This document shows, in pieces, positions 18,169 through 25,879 of a stretch of 64,000 nt of DNA. A program made the translations under genes and the position numbers. The notes below the pieces were generated by a model that saw only the letters and a program-made list of their open reading frames with translations, was not told where the DNA came from and ran no database searches. Each line of letters starts with the position of its first letter. The first letter of the stretch is position 1. Source of the stretch: Synechococcus sp. CC9605 (lineage in GTDB: Bacteria; Cyanobacteriota; Cyanobacteriia; PCC-6307; Cyanobiaceae); NCBI RefSeq assembly GCF_000012625.1, contig NC_007516.1:1240001-1304000 (forward strand). Direction: 5' to 3'.

Positions 18169-18630
18169 GTGGTGTTGAGCCTGCTCGGAAGCGTTGGCTG
18201 CTTCGTGATTGGGGCGATCGAAGTCATCAATGCCTTTCTCGTGATCATGCGGCTGTCCTTCACGACCAAGAGCGTTGCCGCCAAGACAATCGCTCAGATG
18301 GTTGGAGGGGTTGATTACTTCGTGATCGGCATCGCCCTGCTGATCTTTGGCTATGGCATCTATGAGCTGGTGATTTCAGACCTGGATCCACGCCTTGAGG
18401 GTGGGGAAGAGCAGCACAACAACATTCTCTCTGTGAACAGCCTTCAAAGCCTGAAAAACAATCTGTCCAATGTGATTGTCGTGGGCCTGATTGTCGCTGC
18501 GTTCAAAAAGACCATTGGCTTCGAGGTGAACAACGCCACCGACCTGTTGGCGCTGTATGGGTCTGTGGCAATGCTGGCCCTCAGTGCCTGGCTGATTGTT
18601 CGCAGCCACGGCGCCGAACACAAGACCTGA
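18169..18630 (+). CDS. UPF0114 (YqhA) family membrane protein, start problematic
   Basis: Integral membrane protein with about three to four helices: residues 2-30, 45-70 (YFVIGIALLIFGYGIYELV), 100-118 and 128-148. LQSLKNNLSNVIVVGLIVAAFKK is typical of the family, whose role is unknown. From GTG 18169 the protein has 153 residues. In-frame codons upstream (18118-18168) read RRFERLIWKFRLISIVP, which looks like the family N-terminus, but that stretch has no ATG, GTG or TTG and is preceded by an in-frame TAA at 18115. The real start is therefore uncertain. Confidence 0.75.
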   Translation: MVLSLLGSVGCFVIGAIEVINAFLVIMRLSFTTKSVAAKTIAQMVGGVDYFVIGIALLIFGYGIYELVISDLDPRLEGGEEQHNNILSVNSLQSLKNNLSNVIVVGLIVAAFKKTIGFEVNNATDLLALYGSVAMLALSAWLIVRSHGAEHKT

Positions 18631-18692
18631 CTCAGAAGAATCAGACAAGACGCAATCCGAGTCCAATGACGCGTCTTGACTAGGATAGACGA

Positions 18693-19694
18693 TTAGCGGT
18701 TTCGGTACAGCTCGCGCAGCAACCGATACGCCTCATTGAGTCGCCGCATCGCATCGGTGGAACCACCCGCATCCGGGTGTTCTTCAAGTGCCCGTTGCTT
18801 GTAAGCATCCCGGATGGAGCTCAGGGTGACCGAAGTGCCTGCCTGGGTCGACATACCCAAGAGCTTGAGCGCCCCGTGCACCGTCATCGTTGACTCCAGA
18901 GTTTCGAAGGAGGTGACCTGCCGGCTGCGACGGAACCGGTTTACAAAGCGACGGATCAGGGTCGGCATGCGCTCCGCCAATGCAGACGTGGCAAAGGGAT
19001 CCTCAAGAGCTCCGGCCACCACCATCACACGTCCCAGCGATGGATCGCCTGACTCCCAGCCGGCACAGAGCGTTTCAACGGCCGCATTCGCAGCCGACCA
19101 GGTGAATGGACGCCCATCACTGGCATCGGTGCTGGACCAGACATCACGGGCCAGCCAGGTCATGGCGGCTTCAATCACGGTTGGGCCCGGTGGTTGGCCG
19201 TACAAGGACCTCCAGTGTTCTTCAGCTGCAGCACTGGCCTCTCTGAGATCAACGGAATCCACCGTTGAGACAAGCGGCTCGTTCTGTGCAGAATCCCGCT
19301 GCTGCGGAGAGCGAAGGGTCGCTTTGAGCTGACTGGTGCGCTTGCTCACGAACCCCGGCAGATCAATGCCCGTGGCAGCCCCCCCCGAGGGAACCCCAGA
19401 TGCTGAGGTTGGAATCTCTTCAACACCAAGTAAATCGTTGCCCGTTGAGATCAGAACGAGACTGGTGACCTCATCAGATCTGCTTGTTGCTGCTGGTTGA
19501 GGATCATCCTTGATGGGTGCGATCTCGGGATCCGATGCCGCATCACCAGGGTCGAGCAGATCCTGCAGGAGCATTTCAAGCACTCGGCCACGGGAACGCG
19601 CTCCGTATTCACCCTTGAGCTGGTCAATCAACGCGACCATGGGCTCTGACATCTCCACAGAGATGCGTTGACGTTTTGAGTCCTCGCCGCTCAA
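18693..19694 (-). CDS. Protein with C-terminal J domain and ribbon-helix-helix-like N-terminus
   Basis: The last 60 residues form a J domain (LLGMSTQAGTSVTLSSIRDAYKQRALEEHPDAGG then MRRLNEAYRLL) that keeps the HPD tripeptide, so it could stimulate an Hsp70. The first 45 residues (RISVEMSEPMVALIDQLKGE...SRGRVLEMLLQDLL) resemble a ribbon-helix-helix fold. The middle is acidic and low-complexity, followed by a helical segment. There are no zinc-finger repeats, so it is not DnaJ itself. Length 333 aa; client unknown. Confidence 0.78.
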   Translation of the reverse strand: MSGEDSKRQRISVEMSEPMVALIDQLKGEYGARSRGRVLEMLLQDLLDPGDAASDPEIAPIKDDPQPAATSRSDEVTSLVLISTGNDLLGVEEIPTSASGVPSGGAATGIDLPGFVSKRTSQLKATLRSPQQRDSAQNEPLVSTVDSVDLREASAAAEEHWRSLYGQPPGPTVIEAAMTWLARDVWSSTDASDGRPFTWSAANAAVETLCAGWESGDPSLGRVMVVAGALEDPFATSALAERMPTLIRRFVNRFRRSRQVTSFETLESTMTVHGALKLLGMSTQAGTSVTLSSIRDAYKQRALEEHPDAGGSTDAMRRLNEAYRLLRELYRNR

Positions 19695-19718
19695 AAGTTC
19701 AATCCACCTTCGGGAAGG

Positions 19719-21260
19719 TTATCGACCCTGAAGCTGGAGCAACCATTGCTGCTGAGAACGAACCACATCGCCATAACGGGGACTGGCCACGGGAATCACG
19801 GCAGGAATCCCTGGGGCCGGCTTCAACGTTGTTGGACTTACAGGTGCAGGGTTCACAACAACAGGCTTTGCTTCTGGAGGAGGAGGAGCGCTCTTCGGCC
19901 CCACCTTGCGGGATTTGGAGTCTGCAAGTTTCAACTGGGCATCTCGCTGTTGTTGCTTGCATCGATGAAGCATGGCCAGCTGCTGCACGGGAACAACGCT
20001 GAGGAGATGGCCTGGTGTGGCATCAGCTGGATAAACCAGACTCACCTTCACCGCCTTGCGGGTGCCTGGCACCAGGTTGAGATCAGCCAGGGCCAGGCTT
20101 TCCCCTGAGCGCATGCCCACGTGAACCTCCTGAAGGGCTCGATCCTGAACAATCTGCAGCGATCCACGAAAAGCTGTGAACGTCTTCTTGCCAGAGACCA
20201 CAGGGTGACTGAGCACCAGTTGATGGGGTCCTGCACCGGAAACATTGAGAGTCACGTCATAGCGAACCCCATAGGTGCCGACGTTGTTCAAAGCAGAGTC
20301 AATCATCCGTGTGGTCAACGGATTGACCTGAACATCGCTGGTGCCGAAGTGATGCCGCTTTGTGCTGGTCAGAGGAACATGCAGTGGACCCTGGTTGAGG
20401 TCATGGCTGATCTCAGCCTTGTAGGCATCGCCCAGGGCGACGCCGGCCACCCGGGAGAAAACACGACCCAGCTGGATCTCGCGAATCCGGTTGAGATAAA
20501 TCCTCCCCGGCGCCAGTCGCCCGGACCGCAGCACCGCGAAGAGATCGGAATCCTGTGCTGATTGCTCGGCCGCAACAACAGCCATTGTGAAAGGACCATT
20601 GCTGCGTCCCCTCAGCAATCCGTTGGCAATGCCACGGGCAGGAAGCACGGTACGCACCACAACCTTCTGCCCACCTGCCGGGATCACGACATGTTCGGGT
20701 AATTTCCGGTCCAGTTCGCCGCGCAGGAGTTGAACAGCTGTGGCATCGCCAGGTCCTGTGTTCCAAGGACGCTTCCCGAGGGGCTTTACCCCCATCAAAC
20801 GATTCGGGAGATAGGGCGCTTCGAAACTGTTTTTGACGGAGCCACGGTCAAAATTGAGCGTGATCGGGCTTGATCCGGGATTCGTCGCGATCAGAGCCAG
20901 AGTCATCAAGCCCCTGGATCGACGCCCCCCCAACTTGGCTTGGTCTTGGGGGTAATACTTGTGGTGCATATGAACGCCGAATTCACCGTTGAAGGTGTGG
21001 GCGGCGTTACGAAGCGGCTGGTTTAACTCTGCGGGGATGGCCGAACCCGCAGCTGTGTTCACCAGGATTCCTGGCCCGGTGACGATCTCCGGTTGATTGG
21101 AGTGAAGAACCGGAACGTTGTTGAAGGAGCCGTTGAGAGGTCGAGCTTTTTGACCTGCCATCAGGGCGACATACGCCTCAGCGCTGCGTTGAAGACCAAA
21201 CTCAAGACCCGCAAGTGAGACGCAGGTCAAGACCAAGATTGGGATTCGCCTGAGACTCAT
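19719..21260 (-). CDS. DUF3370 family exported protein
   Basis: Cyanobacterial protein of 513 residues and unknown role. It has an N-terminal signal peptide (residues 1-28, ending RSAEAYVALMAGQ), a beta-rich body with family runs such as LNGSFNNVPVLHSNQPEIVTG and FNGEFGVHMHHKYYPQDQ, and a Pro-rich tail (PPPPEAKPVVVNPAPVSPTT) that could span the wall. The family assignment is from recalled sequence pattern. It is probably periplasmic or outer-surface. It lies 24 bp from the J-domain gene on the same strand. Confidence 0.75.
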   Translation of the reverse strand: MSLRRIPILVLTCVSLAGLEFGLQRSAEAYVALMAGQKARPLNGSFNNVPVLHSNQPEIVTGPGILVNTAAGSAIPAELNQPLRNAAHTFNGEFGVHMHHKYYPQDQAKLGGRRSRGLMTLALIATNPGSSPITLNFDRGSVKNSFEAPYLPNRLMGVKPLGKRPWNTGPGDATAVQLLRGELDRKLPEHVVIPAGGQKVVVRTVLPARGIANGLLRGRSNGPFTMAVVAAEQSAQDSDLFAVLRSGRLAPGRIYLNRIREIQLGRVFSRVAGVALGDAYKAEISHDLNQGPLHVPLTSTKRHHFGTSDVQVNPLTTRMIDSALNNVGTYGVRYDVTLNVSGAGPHQLVLSHPVVSGKKTFTAFRGSLQIVQDRALQEVHVGMRSGESLALADLNLVPGTRKAVKVSLVYPADATPGHLLSVVPVQQLAMLHRCKQQQRDAQLKLADSKSRKVGPKSAPPPPEAKPVVVNPAPVSPTTLKPAPGIPAVIPVASPRYGDVVRSQQQWLLQLQGR

Positions 21261-21486
21261 GCGGCTTGTGGATGTGGTGTTCGTAACAACGTTGACACCA
21301 CGATGTGGATGCTCTCAATTAACAACGTAGTTCCACCTTCTGAGACAGCCAAGTGATCGGCGGATCACACCACGCTTGAAAATCGGTCAGCATGCGAGAA
21401 GAGCCGACGCTGACATGCTTCCTCCCTTCTGCTGCAGCCCCAGCACCGATCACACGACCCTGCGTCGCCAACATCAGGAACGAAAG

Positions 21487-21600
21487 ATGTCGATGCTGAG
21501 GTTCTGGCGTGATAGTGCTGAACGGCAGCTGTCGGCCCTCAATGCCGCCATCCAAACGCTCCAAGATCAGATGAATCGCGACGCTCAGGCTCCCAGCTGA
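21487..21600 (+). CDS. Small conserved-looking protein, 37 aa
   Basis: Starting from ATG 21487 the frame reads MSMLRFWRDSAERQLSALN and ends AQAPS. It is an amphipathic helical peptide with no known domain. A GGAACGAAAG-like purine stretch lies just upstream. The frame is open further upstream but loses coding character. It converges on the sigma-factor pseudogene and overlaps its end by 16 bp. It might instead be a chance frame. Confidence 0.4.
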   Translation: MSMLRFWRDSAERQLSALNAAIQTLQDQMNRDAQAPS

Positions 21601-22261
21601 GCAGCTTTCAGCTCGTTCGCGAGGATGTGCAGGCCGCGTTTGACGCGCCTCTGAGCCGTCATCGCCGAAACCTCTAGCTGTTGCGCTGTTTGCCGAACTC
21701 ATGCCATCGAGGACGACCATCTGCAGAGCGCGTTGGTCGTATCTCCAGGTTGCGGAAGAGCTTGTTCACTCTGCTCCAGGCCTCTGAGCGTTCGATGAGA
21801 TCGATCCCCTCCGGTCGGTCATCAAGTAGATCGTCATTGAATTCCACCCAGTACTGCTTGCTGCGGTAGTAGTCCACCGCCAGGGCATCGGCTGCGCTGA
21901 GAGGAGTGCCTTCCGGTTTGCGCATCATCTTCATGGCCCGCTCCTCGACGGCCCTTGGGAGTCGGACCAAACCTGCTCTATCGCGGAGGAAATGAAGAAT
22001 GTCTCACCGGATGTGCGGCTTGGCGAAGCTTGGAAATGGTGCCCCCCGCTTCGCCTCATAGCGGTTGTATGCCTTGATCAGGCCGAGACATCCCACTTGC
22101 AGGAGATCGTCACTTTCGAGGCCTGTCTGCTGGGCGTAGTGACGGGCAATGGGTCGAACCATATGCAAGTTGTCATGAATTTGTCGGTTCCGACGCTTGA
22201 GGCAGGTCTTGTCCAATGAATGCTTGTTGGCTGCATCTCCAGCCTTGGCAGAGAGAAGCAA
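21585..22261 (-). pseudogene. Sigma-70 family factor, inactivated by three lesions
   Basis: Region 2 is clear (ESDDLLQVGCLGLIKAYNRYE) and runs into FAKPHIR. An in-frame TGA at 22004-22006 then replaces the expected glycine codon, and the same frame continues DILHFLRDRAGLVRLPRAVEER. Further on, a frame change near 21738-21745 leads into ALQMVVLDGMS, and an extra T near 21696 leads into RQTAQQLEVSAMTAQRRVKRG, which is region 4. All three pieces belong to one alternative sigma factor. Three independent lesions favour decay over sequencing error. Confidence 0.85.
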
Positions 22262-22291
22262 GCCATGGCATCTGTGCCATCACTGAACTTT

Positions 22292-23137
22292 TCAGCTCTG
22301 CCCGTCAACAACGGCTTGAAGCAGAGCTTCTGGCCCCGCACGCTGAATCCATTGCCGATCGGAAAGCTCGGTGCTCAACAAGGATCCTGCGAAGCCAAGG
22401 GCGTTGACACTGAAGCCACGAATGCCCTCCCTTCCGCGGCGAACCATGGCCATCCACTGGCTTGAAAGCAGCAGGTTGTAAGCCCCTCGAGGGCAGTCGT
22501 CGGTGGTGGGGTGCCCCAACCCGAGGTCTGCAGCCAGAGCGAGATACAGCTGATGAAGCGTCTCGGCCGTCAGGGTTGAACGGATCGGCGCGACCCGTGC
22601 ACTATGCAACAGAGGATCCTGAGCAGACGTTGTTGTGCCCTCCGCACAGCGCTGGAACCAATCCTCGCGAGCACAGATCCGCTCCCCTGCTGAACGCGGT
22701 AACAACTGCAGATGCCGATGGGGCTGACTGGCGCCGGCATCAGGACCACTGTTGAAAAACCACAGCCCCGTCGTCATTGCATCGACCCGGGCGAGGGAGC
22801 GCCAATCCTCCATCGATAACCAACCGGTCTGGGGTTGCCAGTCCTGCGTGATCAGCAACATGTGCGTGGTCTGAACGGGATATTTGTTCAGGATCACGAC
22901 GTGGGACTCACCGATCCGATCAACCTCCAGACGTTGGTCCCAGGGGAGAAACGGATTCGGCTTCGGTCCTGATGCTCGAAGGTGTTTGGGTGTGGCGCTG
23001 AGCAGATGGCGCAACTCAAAGCGACTTCCTCCATCCCCCATGAGGTGGGTCAACGAGGTGTCAAGCGGCACCAGCGCCCCGGATGCGGTCGCTGCAACCG
23101 TGACCTCGATCGCTTTTTGAAGCAGTTCACTGGTCAT
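22292..23137 (-). CDS. ATP adenylyltransferase / Ap4A phosphorylase-like protein
   Basis: HIT-superfamily enzyme that would split Ap4A with phosphate into ADP and ATP. The 281 residues include VVILNKYPVQTTHMLLITQ (about 80-98) and the histidine-triad-like catalytic motif SQPHRHLQLLP (about 139-149), with FNSGPDAGASQ before it as in fungal Apa1 and cyanobacterial homologues. It is 25 bp upstream of the SpoIID-like gene stop and on the same strand. Confidence 0.86.
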   Translation of the reverse strand: MTSELLQKAIEVTVAATASGALVPLDTSLTHLMGDGGSRFELRHLLSATPKHLRASGPKPNPFLPWDQRLEVDRIGESHVVILNKYPVQTTHMLLITQDWQPQTGWLSMEDWRSLARVDAMTTGLWFFNSGPDAGASQPHRHLQLLPRSAGERICAREDWFQRCAEGTTTSAQDPLLHSARVAPIRSTLTAETLHQLYLALAADLGLGHPTTDDCPRGAYNLLLSSQWMAMVRRGREGIRGFSVNALGFAGSLLSTELSDRQWIQRAGPEALLQAVVDGQS

Positions 23138-23162
23138 GCCATGTCAACAGTGCCAGCGACGC

Positions 23163-24005
23163 TCATGCGTAGTACTTGCCGAGAATGGCATTGAAGGGAA
23201 GTCCCTGACGGGCAAGTCGCTGAGCACCGGTTTGACTCATGCTGGCGCCGAGATGGCCATGGGCTTCAGCACTCACTTGCGCGTTCGACGCATAAAGGCT
23301 TTCCACAATGCCTCCGCTGTAACTGATGATGATCCCGCGGGCCTCCCGTGTTGCTGAACGACTGGCTGTGGTTATACTTATCCCCCCTCCAAACACCTGC
23401 CAACGGGTTGTGTCACCCAGGTAATACGCCGTCGTTGCAGGTCGGGCGAGATGCGCAATCGCGTAGGAGCGGGCTGCAACGGCCTTCGCTTTCGGTGCTT
23501 CCCGATGACATGCGCTGGGCATTTCGGCGCCAACCACTGAAGCCACATAAGTCTCCAGGTCAAGCGAGACCACCGGAAGCCAATCATCTTGGCCATTGAG
23601 CAGGGATACATCGCCTCGATAGTGCTGCTGGTTGATCTGAACAGGTCCACTGGAGCAATAAATCTCATGCGGAGTGAACGCAGCAAGGCTGTTCAGCAGC
23701 TGTTGAGCAAGAATTACAGAGCCGTGCTGATTGCGGAAAAGCATGTTGGGTCCTGGCCGGAAGGCGGTGATGGGGCTCTGGCTGACCAGACCGACGCGGA
23801 TCTCCAGGGGCACATGATCAGAACCCGGCGGCACCCTTGGAACAACACGGGAACCAACAGTTGCGTCGTGATCGAGCAGCGCAAGCAAGCTGGAGCTCGG
23901 CTGATCAGACCGCTGGGGGAGTGGCCGAGCCAACCAGCCGATCAACGCAGCCATGAGCAGGCTTCCGAACAGGGCCGGTGGCCAGAAATGACGGCGAAAG
24001 GGCAC
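23163..24005 (-). CDS. SpoIID/LytB domain protein, exported
   Basis: Resembles SpoIID, a peptidoglycan lytic transglycosylase that removes stem-peptide-free glycans; cyanobacterial members are of unknown role. A signal anchor is at residues 10-27 (ALFGSLLMAALIGWLA). The domain core LDLETYVASVVGAEMPSACHREAPKAKAVAARSYAIAHL is around residues 148-187, with the conserved Glu in GAEMP. The 280-aa length suits a single-domain member. Confidence 0.85.
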   Translation of the reverse strand: MPFRRHFWPPALFGSLLMAALIGWLARPLPQRSDQPSSSLLALLDHDATVGSRVVPRVPPGSDHVPLEIRVGLVSQSPITAFRPGPNMLFRNQHGSVILAQQLLNSLAAFTPHEIYCSSGPVQINQQHYRGDVSLLNGQDDWLPVVSLDLETYVASVVGAEMPSACHREAPKAKAVAARSYAIAHLARPATTAYYLGDTTRWQVFGGGISITTASRSATREARGIIISYSGGIVESLYASNAQVSAEAHGHLGASMSQTGAQRLARQGLPFNAILGKYYA

Positions 24006-24081
24006 CAGAACTGCTCAGCAGAGCCTCCAGCCGATGATGCCTGATTTCCGCTAGACGGTCTCTTCTCCGCAGCAAGATCAC

Positions 24082-24810
24082 ATGGTCGAAGCAGCCTCAA
24101 CCACTTGGGTTGGCTTGGCCCTGGTGGTTGGCCCCGGCGGGATCGGATCGGCAGTGGCAGCAGAACTGAAGCGCACCTGCCCTGATCTGAAGGTACTGAC
24201 CGCTGGACGTCATGGACCGCCGGCATCCTCACTGAATCTGGACATTGAAAACGACAGTGATCTGGATGGGCTGAGCGCAAGCCTGGATGCCGAGGGGCTC
24301 CCCCTGCGATTGGTGTTCAACTGCAGCGGTCGACTGCACGGTCCTGGGCTGCAACCGGAAAAACGTCTTCAACAGGTCGATCGATCCCAGTTGGAGCAGC
24401 AATTCGGCATCAATGCCATGGCTCCGATCCTGCTGGCCAAGGCGATCGAACCTCTGCTGCAGCGCGATCAACCCTTTCATTTCGCCAGCCTCAGCGCTCG
24501 CGTGGGAAGCATCGGCGACAACCGAACTGGAGGCTGGTACGGCTACAGGGCAGCCAAGGCGGCTCAGAACCAGCTGCTGCGCTGCCTAAGCATTGAATGG
24601 GCTCGCCGCTGGCCGTTGGCCACCGTGAGCCTGTTGCACCCCGGAACAACCGACACATACCTGTCTCGTCCGTTCCAGAGCTTCGTGGCAGCGGACAAAC
24701 TTTTCTCTCCAGAACGGGCCGCGCGTCAGCTGGTTGAGGTGTTGCTGCAGCAGACCCCGGAACAATCAGGGGCCTTTCTCGCCTGGGACGGTCAATCGAT
24801 CGATTGGTGA
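24082..24810 (+). CDS. Short-chain dehydrogenase/reductase
   Basis: NAD(P)-dependent SDR of 242 residues. The glycine motif is VVGPGGIGSAVA (about 16-27), the NAG-like motif is FNCSGRLHG, and the catalytic YxxxK is YGYRAAKAA near residue 155, with the usual Ser in ASLSARVGS. The cofactor loop TAGRHG points to NADP. It resembles C-factor/CsgA-type SDRs; the substrate is unknown. It overlaps the converging DUF2237 gene by 19 bp. Confidence 0.87.
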   Translation: MVEAASTTWVGLALVVGPGGIGSAVAAELKRTCPDLKVLTAGRHGPPASSLNLDIENDSDLDGLSASLDAEGLPLRLVFNCSGRLHGPGLQPEKRLQQVDRSQLEQQFGINAMAPILLAKAIEPLLQRDQPFHFASLSARVGSIGDNRTGGWYGYRAAKAAQNQLLRCLSIEWARRWPLATVSLLHPGTTDTYLSRPFQSFVAADKLFSPERAARQLVEVLLQQTPEQSGAFLAWDGQSIDW

Positions 24811-25187
24811 GCGTGCTGCTTGAGCTGGTCAAGGCTGACGACCGTCAGGGCGCTCTCTTCCGTGGCCTCCAGGCGCACAAGAGGTGCCACGCCATCCTCG
24901 TAGGCCTGCTTCCAGCGCGGCGCACAGACGCACCAGTGGTCCCCTGGTTTCAAGCCCGGGAACTGAAAAGCGGGCATCGGCGTGCTCAAGTCATTGCCCT
25001 GGGCCTTGCTGTAACTGAGAAATTGTTCAGTCATCACGCAGCAGATGCTGTGCTGGCCGTGATCCGATGGATCGGTTTGACAGAGACCATTGCGATACCA
25101 ACCCGTCATCGGCTCACAACTGCAACTCTGCAGTGGGTCACCAAGAACGTTCCTGGCCGGCGGAAATTCGGGGCTACTGCTGGACAT
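24792..25187 (-). CDS. DUF2237 family protein
   Basis: Small cytosolic protein of 131 residues. It has the family pattern NVLGDPLQSCSCEPMTGWYRNG, then TDPSDHGQHSICCVMTEQFL and GDHWCVCAPRWKQAYEDGVAPLV. Several conserved Cys could bind a metal. The function is unknown. The ATG at 25187 was preferred to one 14 codons upstream because it begins directly before the conserved part. Confidence 0.88.
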   Translation of the reverse strand: MSSSSPEFPPARNVLGDPLQSCSCEPMTGWYRNGLCQTDPSDHGQHSICCVMTEQFLSYSKAQGNDLSTPMPAFQFPGLKPGDHWCVCAPRWKQAYEDGVAPLVRLEATEESALTVVSLDQLKQHAHQSID

Positions 25188-25298
25188 CTGAGCGCTCAAT
25201 CGAGGGGGAGTCTGCCCAAGGACTGGCACATTTTGACTTCAGACGGTTGACGAACCCCTGGGTGAACAGGTTAAAGGTCATTCAGTCATGTCCACTCG

Positions 25299-25529
25299 AT
25301 GGATTGGGAGTTCACTGAAGACGCTGCGTTTCTGGCGCTCTGCGATGCGTTTCGCGAGAGCGGCGAAAGCTCGGCGATCGAGTTCCTTGCCAATGGAGAG
25401 GGAGCCTTTCATTTCCAGGACCTGGCCCAGAACGCCGCTGGCGAAGGCCTTGATCTAAGCGAATCCAGTGCCCTGGAATCGTTCCAGCAAGAGGTGATCG
25501 ACACGATGGAGAAGCTCTGCCAGGACTGA
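25299..25529 (+). CDS. Conserved acidic hypothetical protein, 76 aa
   Basis: Acidic helical protein (MDWEFTEDAAFLALCDAF...) without signal peptide or membrane helices and not recognised by name. The frame is compact, its codon use is like its neighbours, and it fills the space between converging core genes. It converges with the 90-aa gene at 25560. Confidence 0.65.
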   Translation: MDWEFTEDAAFLALCDAFRESGESSAIEFLANGEGAFHFQDLAQNAAGEGLDLSESSALESFQQEVIDTMEKLCQD

Positions 25530-25559
25530 GCCCGGCAGCGCTTCTCCTTCACAAGGAGA

Positions 25560-25832
25560 TCATCCGTAGAAGAAAGCAATCTCCTTGTCCTTCAGACCGT
25601 CCCATCCGGCCTTCAGGAGCCTCTGATTGAGGGTGTCCTGGTCGAAATGCTTGGCTCCGGTCTTAACCACCCGGTTGCGCATCGATTTCAGAACACCACT
25701 GCGAGCGCGCTGACTTTCCAGATCCATCACCTGGTTATAGAGAGCGAGCATCGCTTCAGGGATTGGACTTCCATCGAGATCCACACCCGCTTCGATGGCG
25801 GCATCAACACCGTCCGGTCCGGCAATGGCCAT
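25560..25832 (-). CDS. Conserved cyanobacterial hypothetical protein (DUF4090-like), 90 aa
   Basis: Contains GPDGVDAAIEAGVDLDGSPIPEAMLALYNQVM and ends GLKDKEIAFFYG, a pattern recalled from the cyanobacterial family DUF4090. It is cytosolic and of unknown function. It sits 47 bp downstream of metH on the same strand and may be cotranscribed with it. The family name is less certain than the gene call. Confidence 0.75.
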   Translation of the reverse strand: MAIAGPDGVDAAIEAGVDLDGSPIPEAMLALYNQVMDLESQRARSGVLKSMRNRVVKTGAKHFDQDTLNQRLLKAGWDGLKDKEIAFFYG

Positions 25833-25879
25833 GGTGAGCAGAAACAGGGCGTCTCAGGCTATGGGACGCCGCTCTGGGC

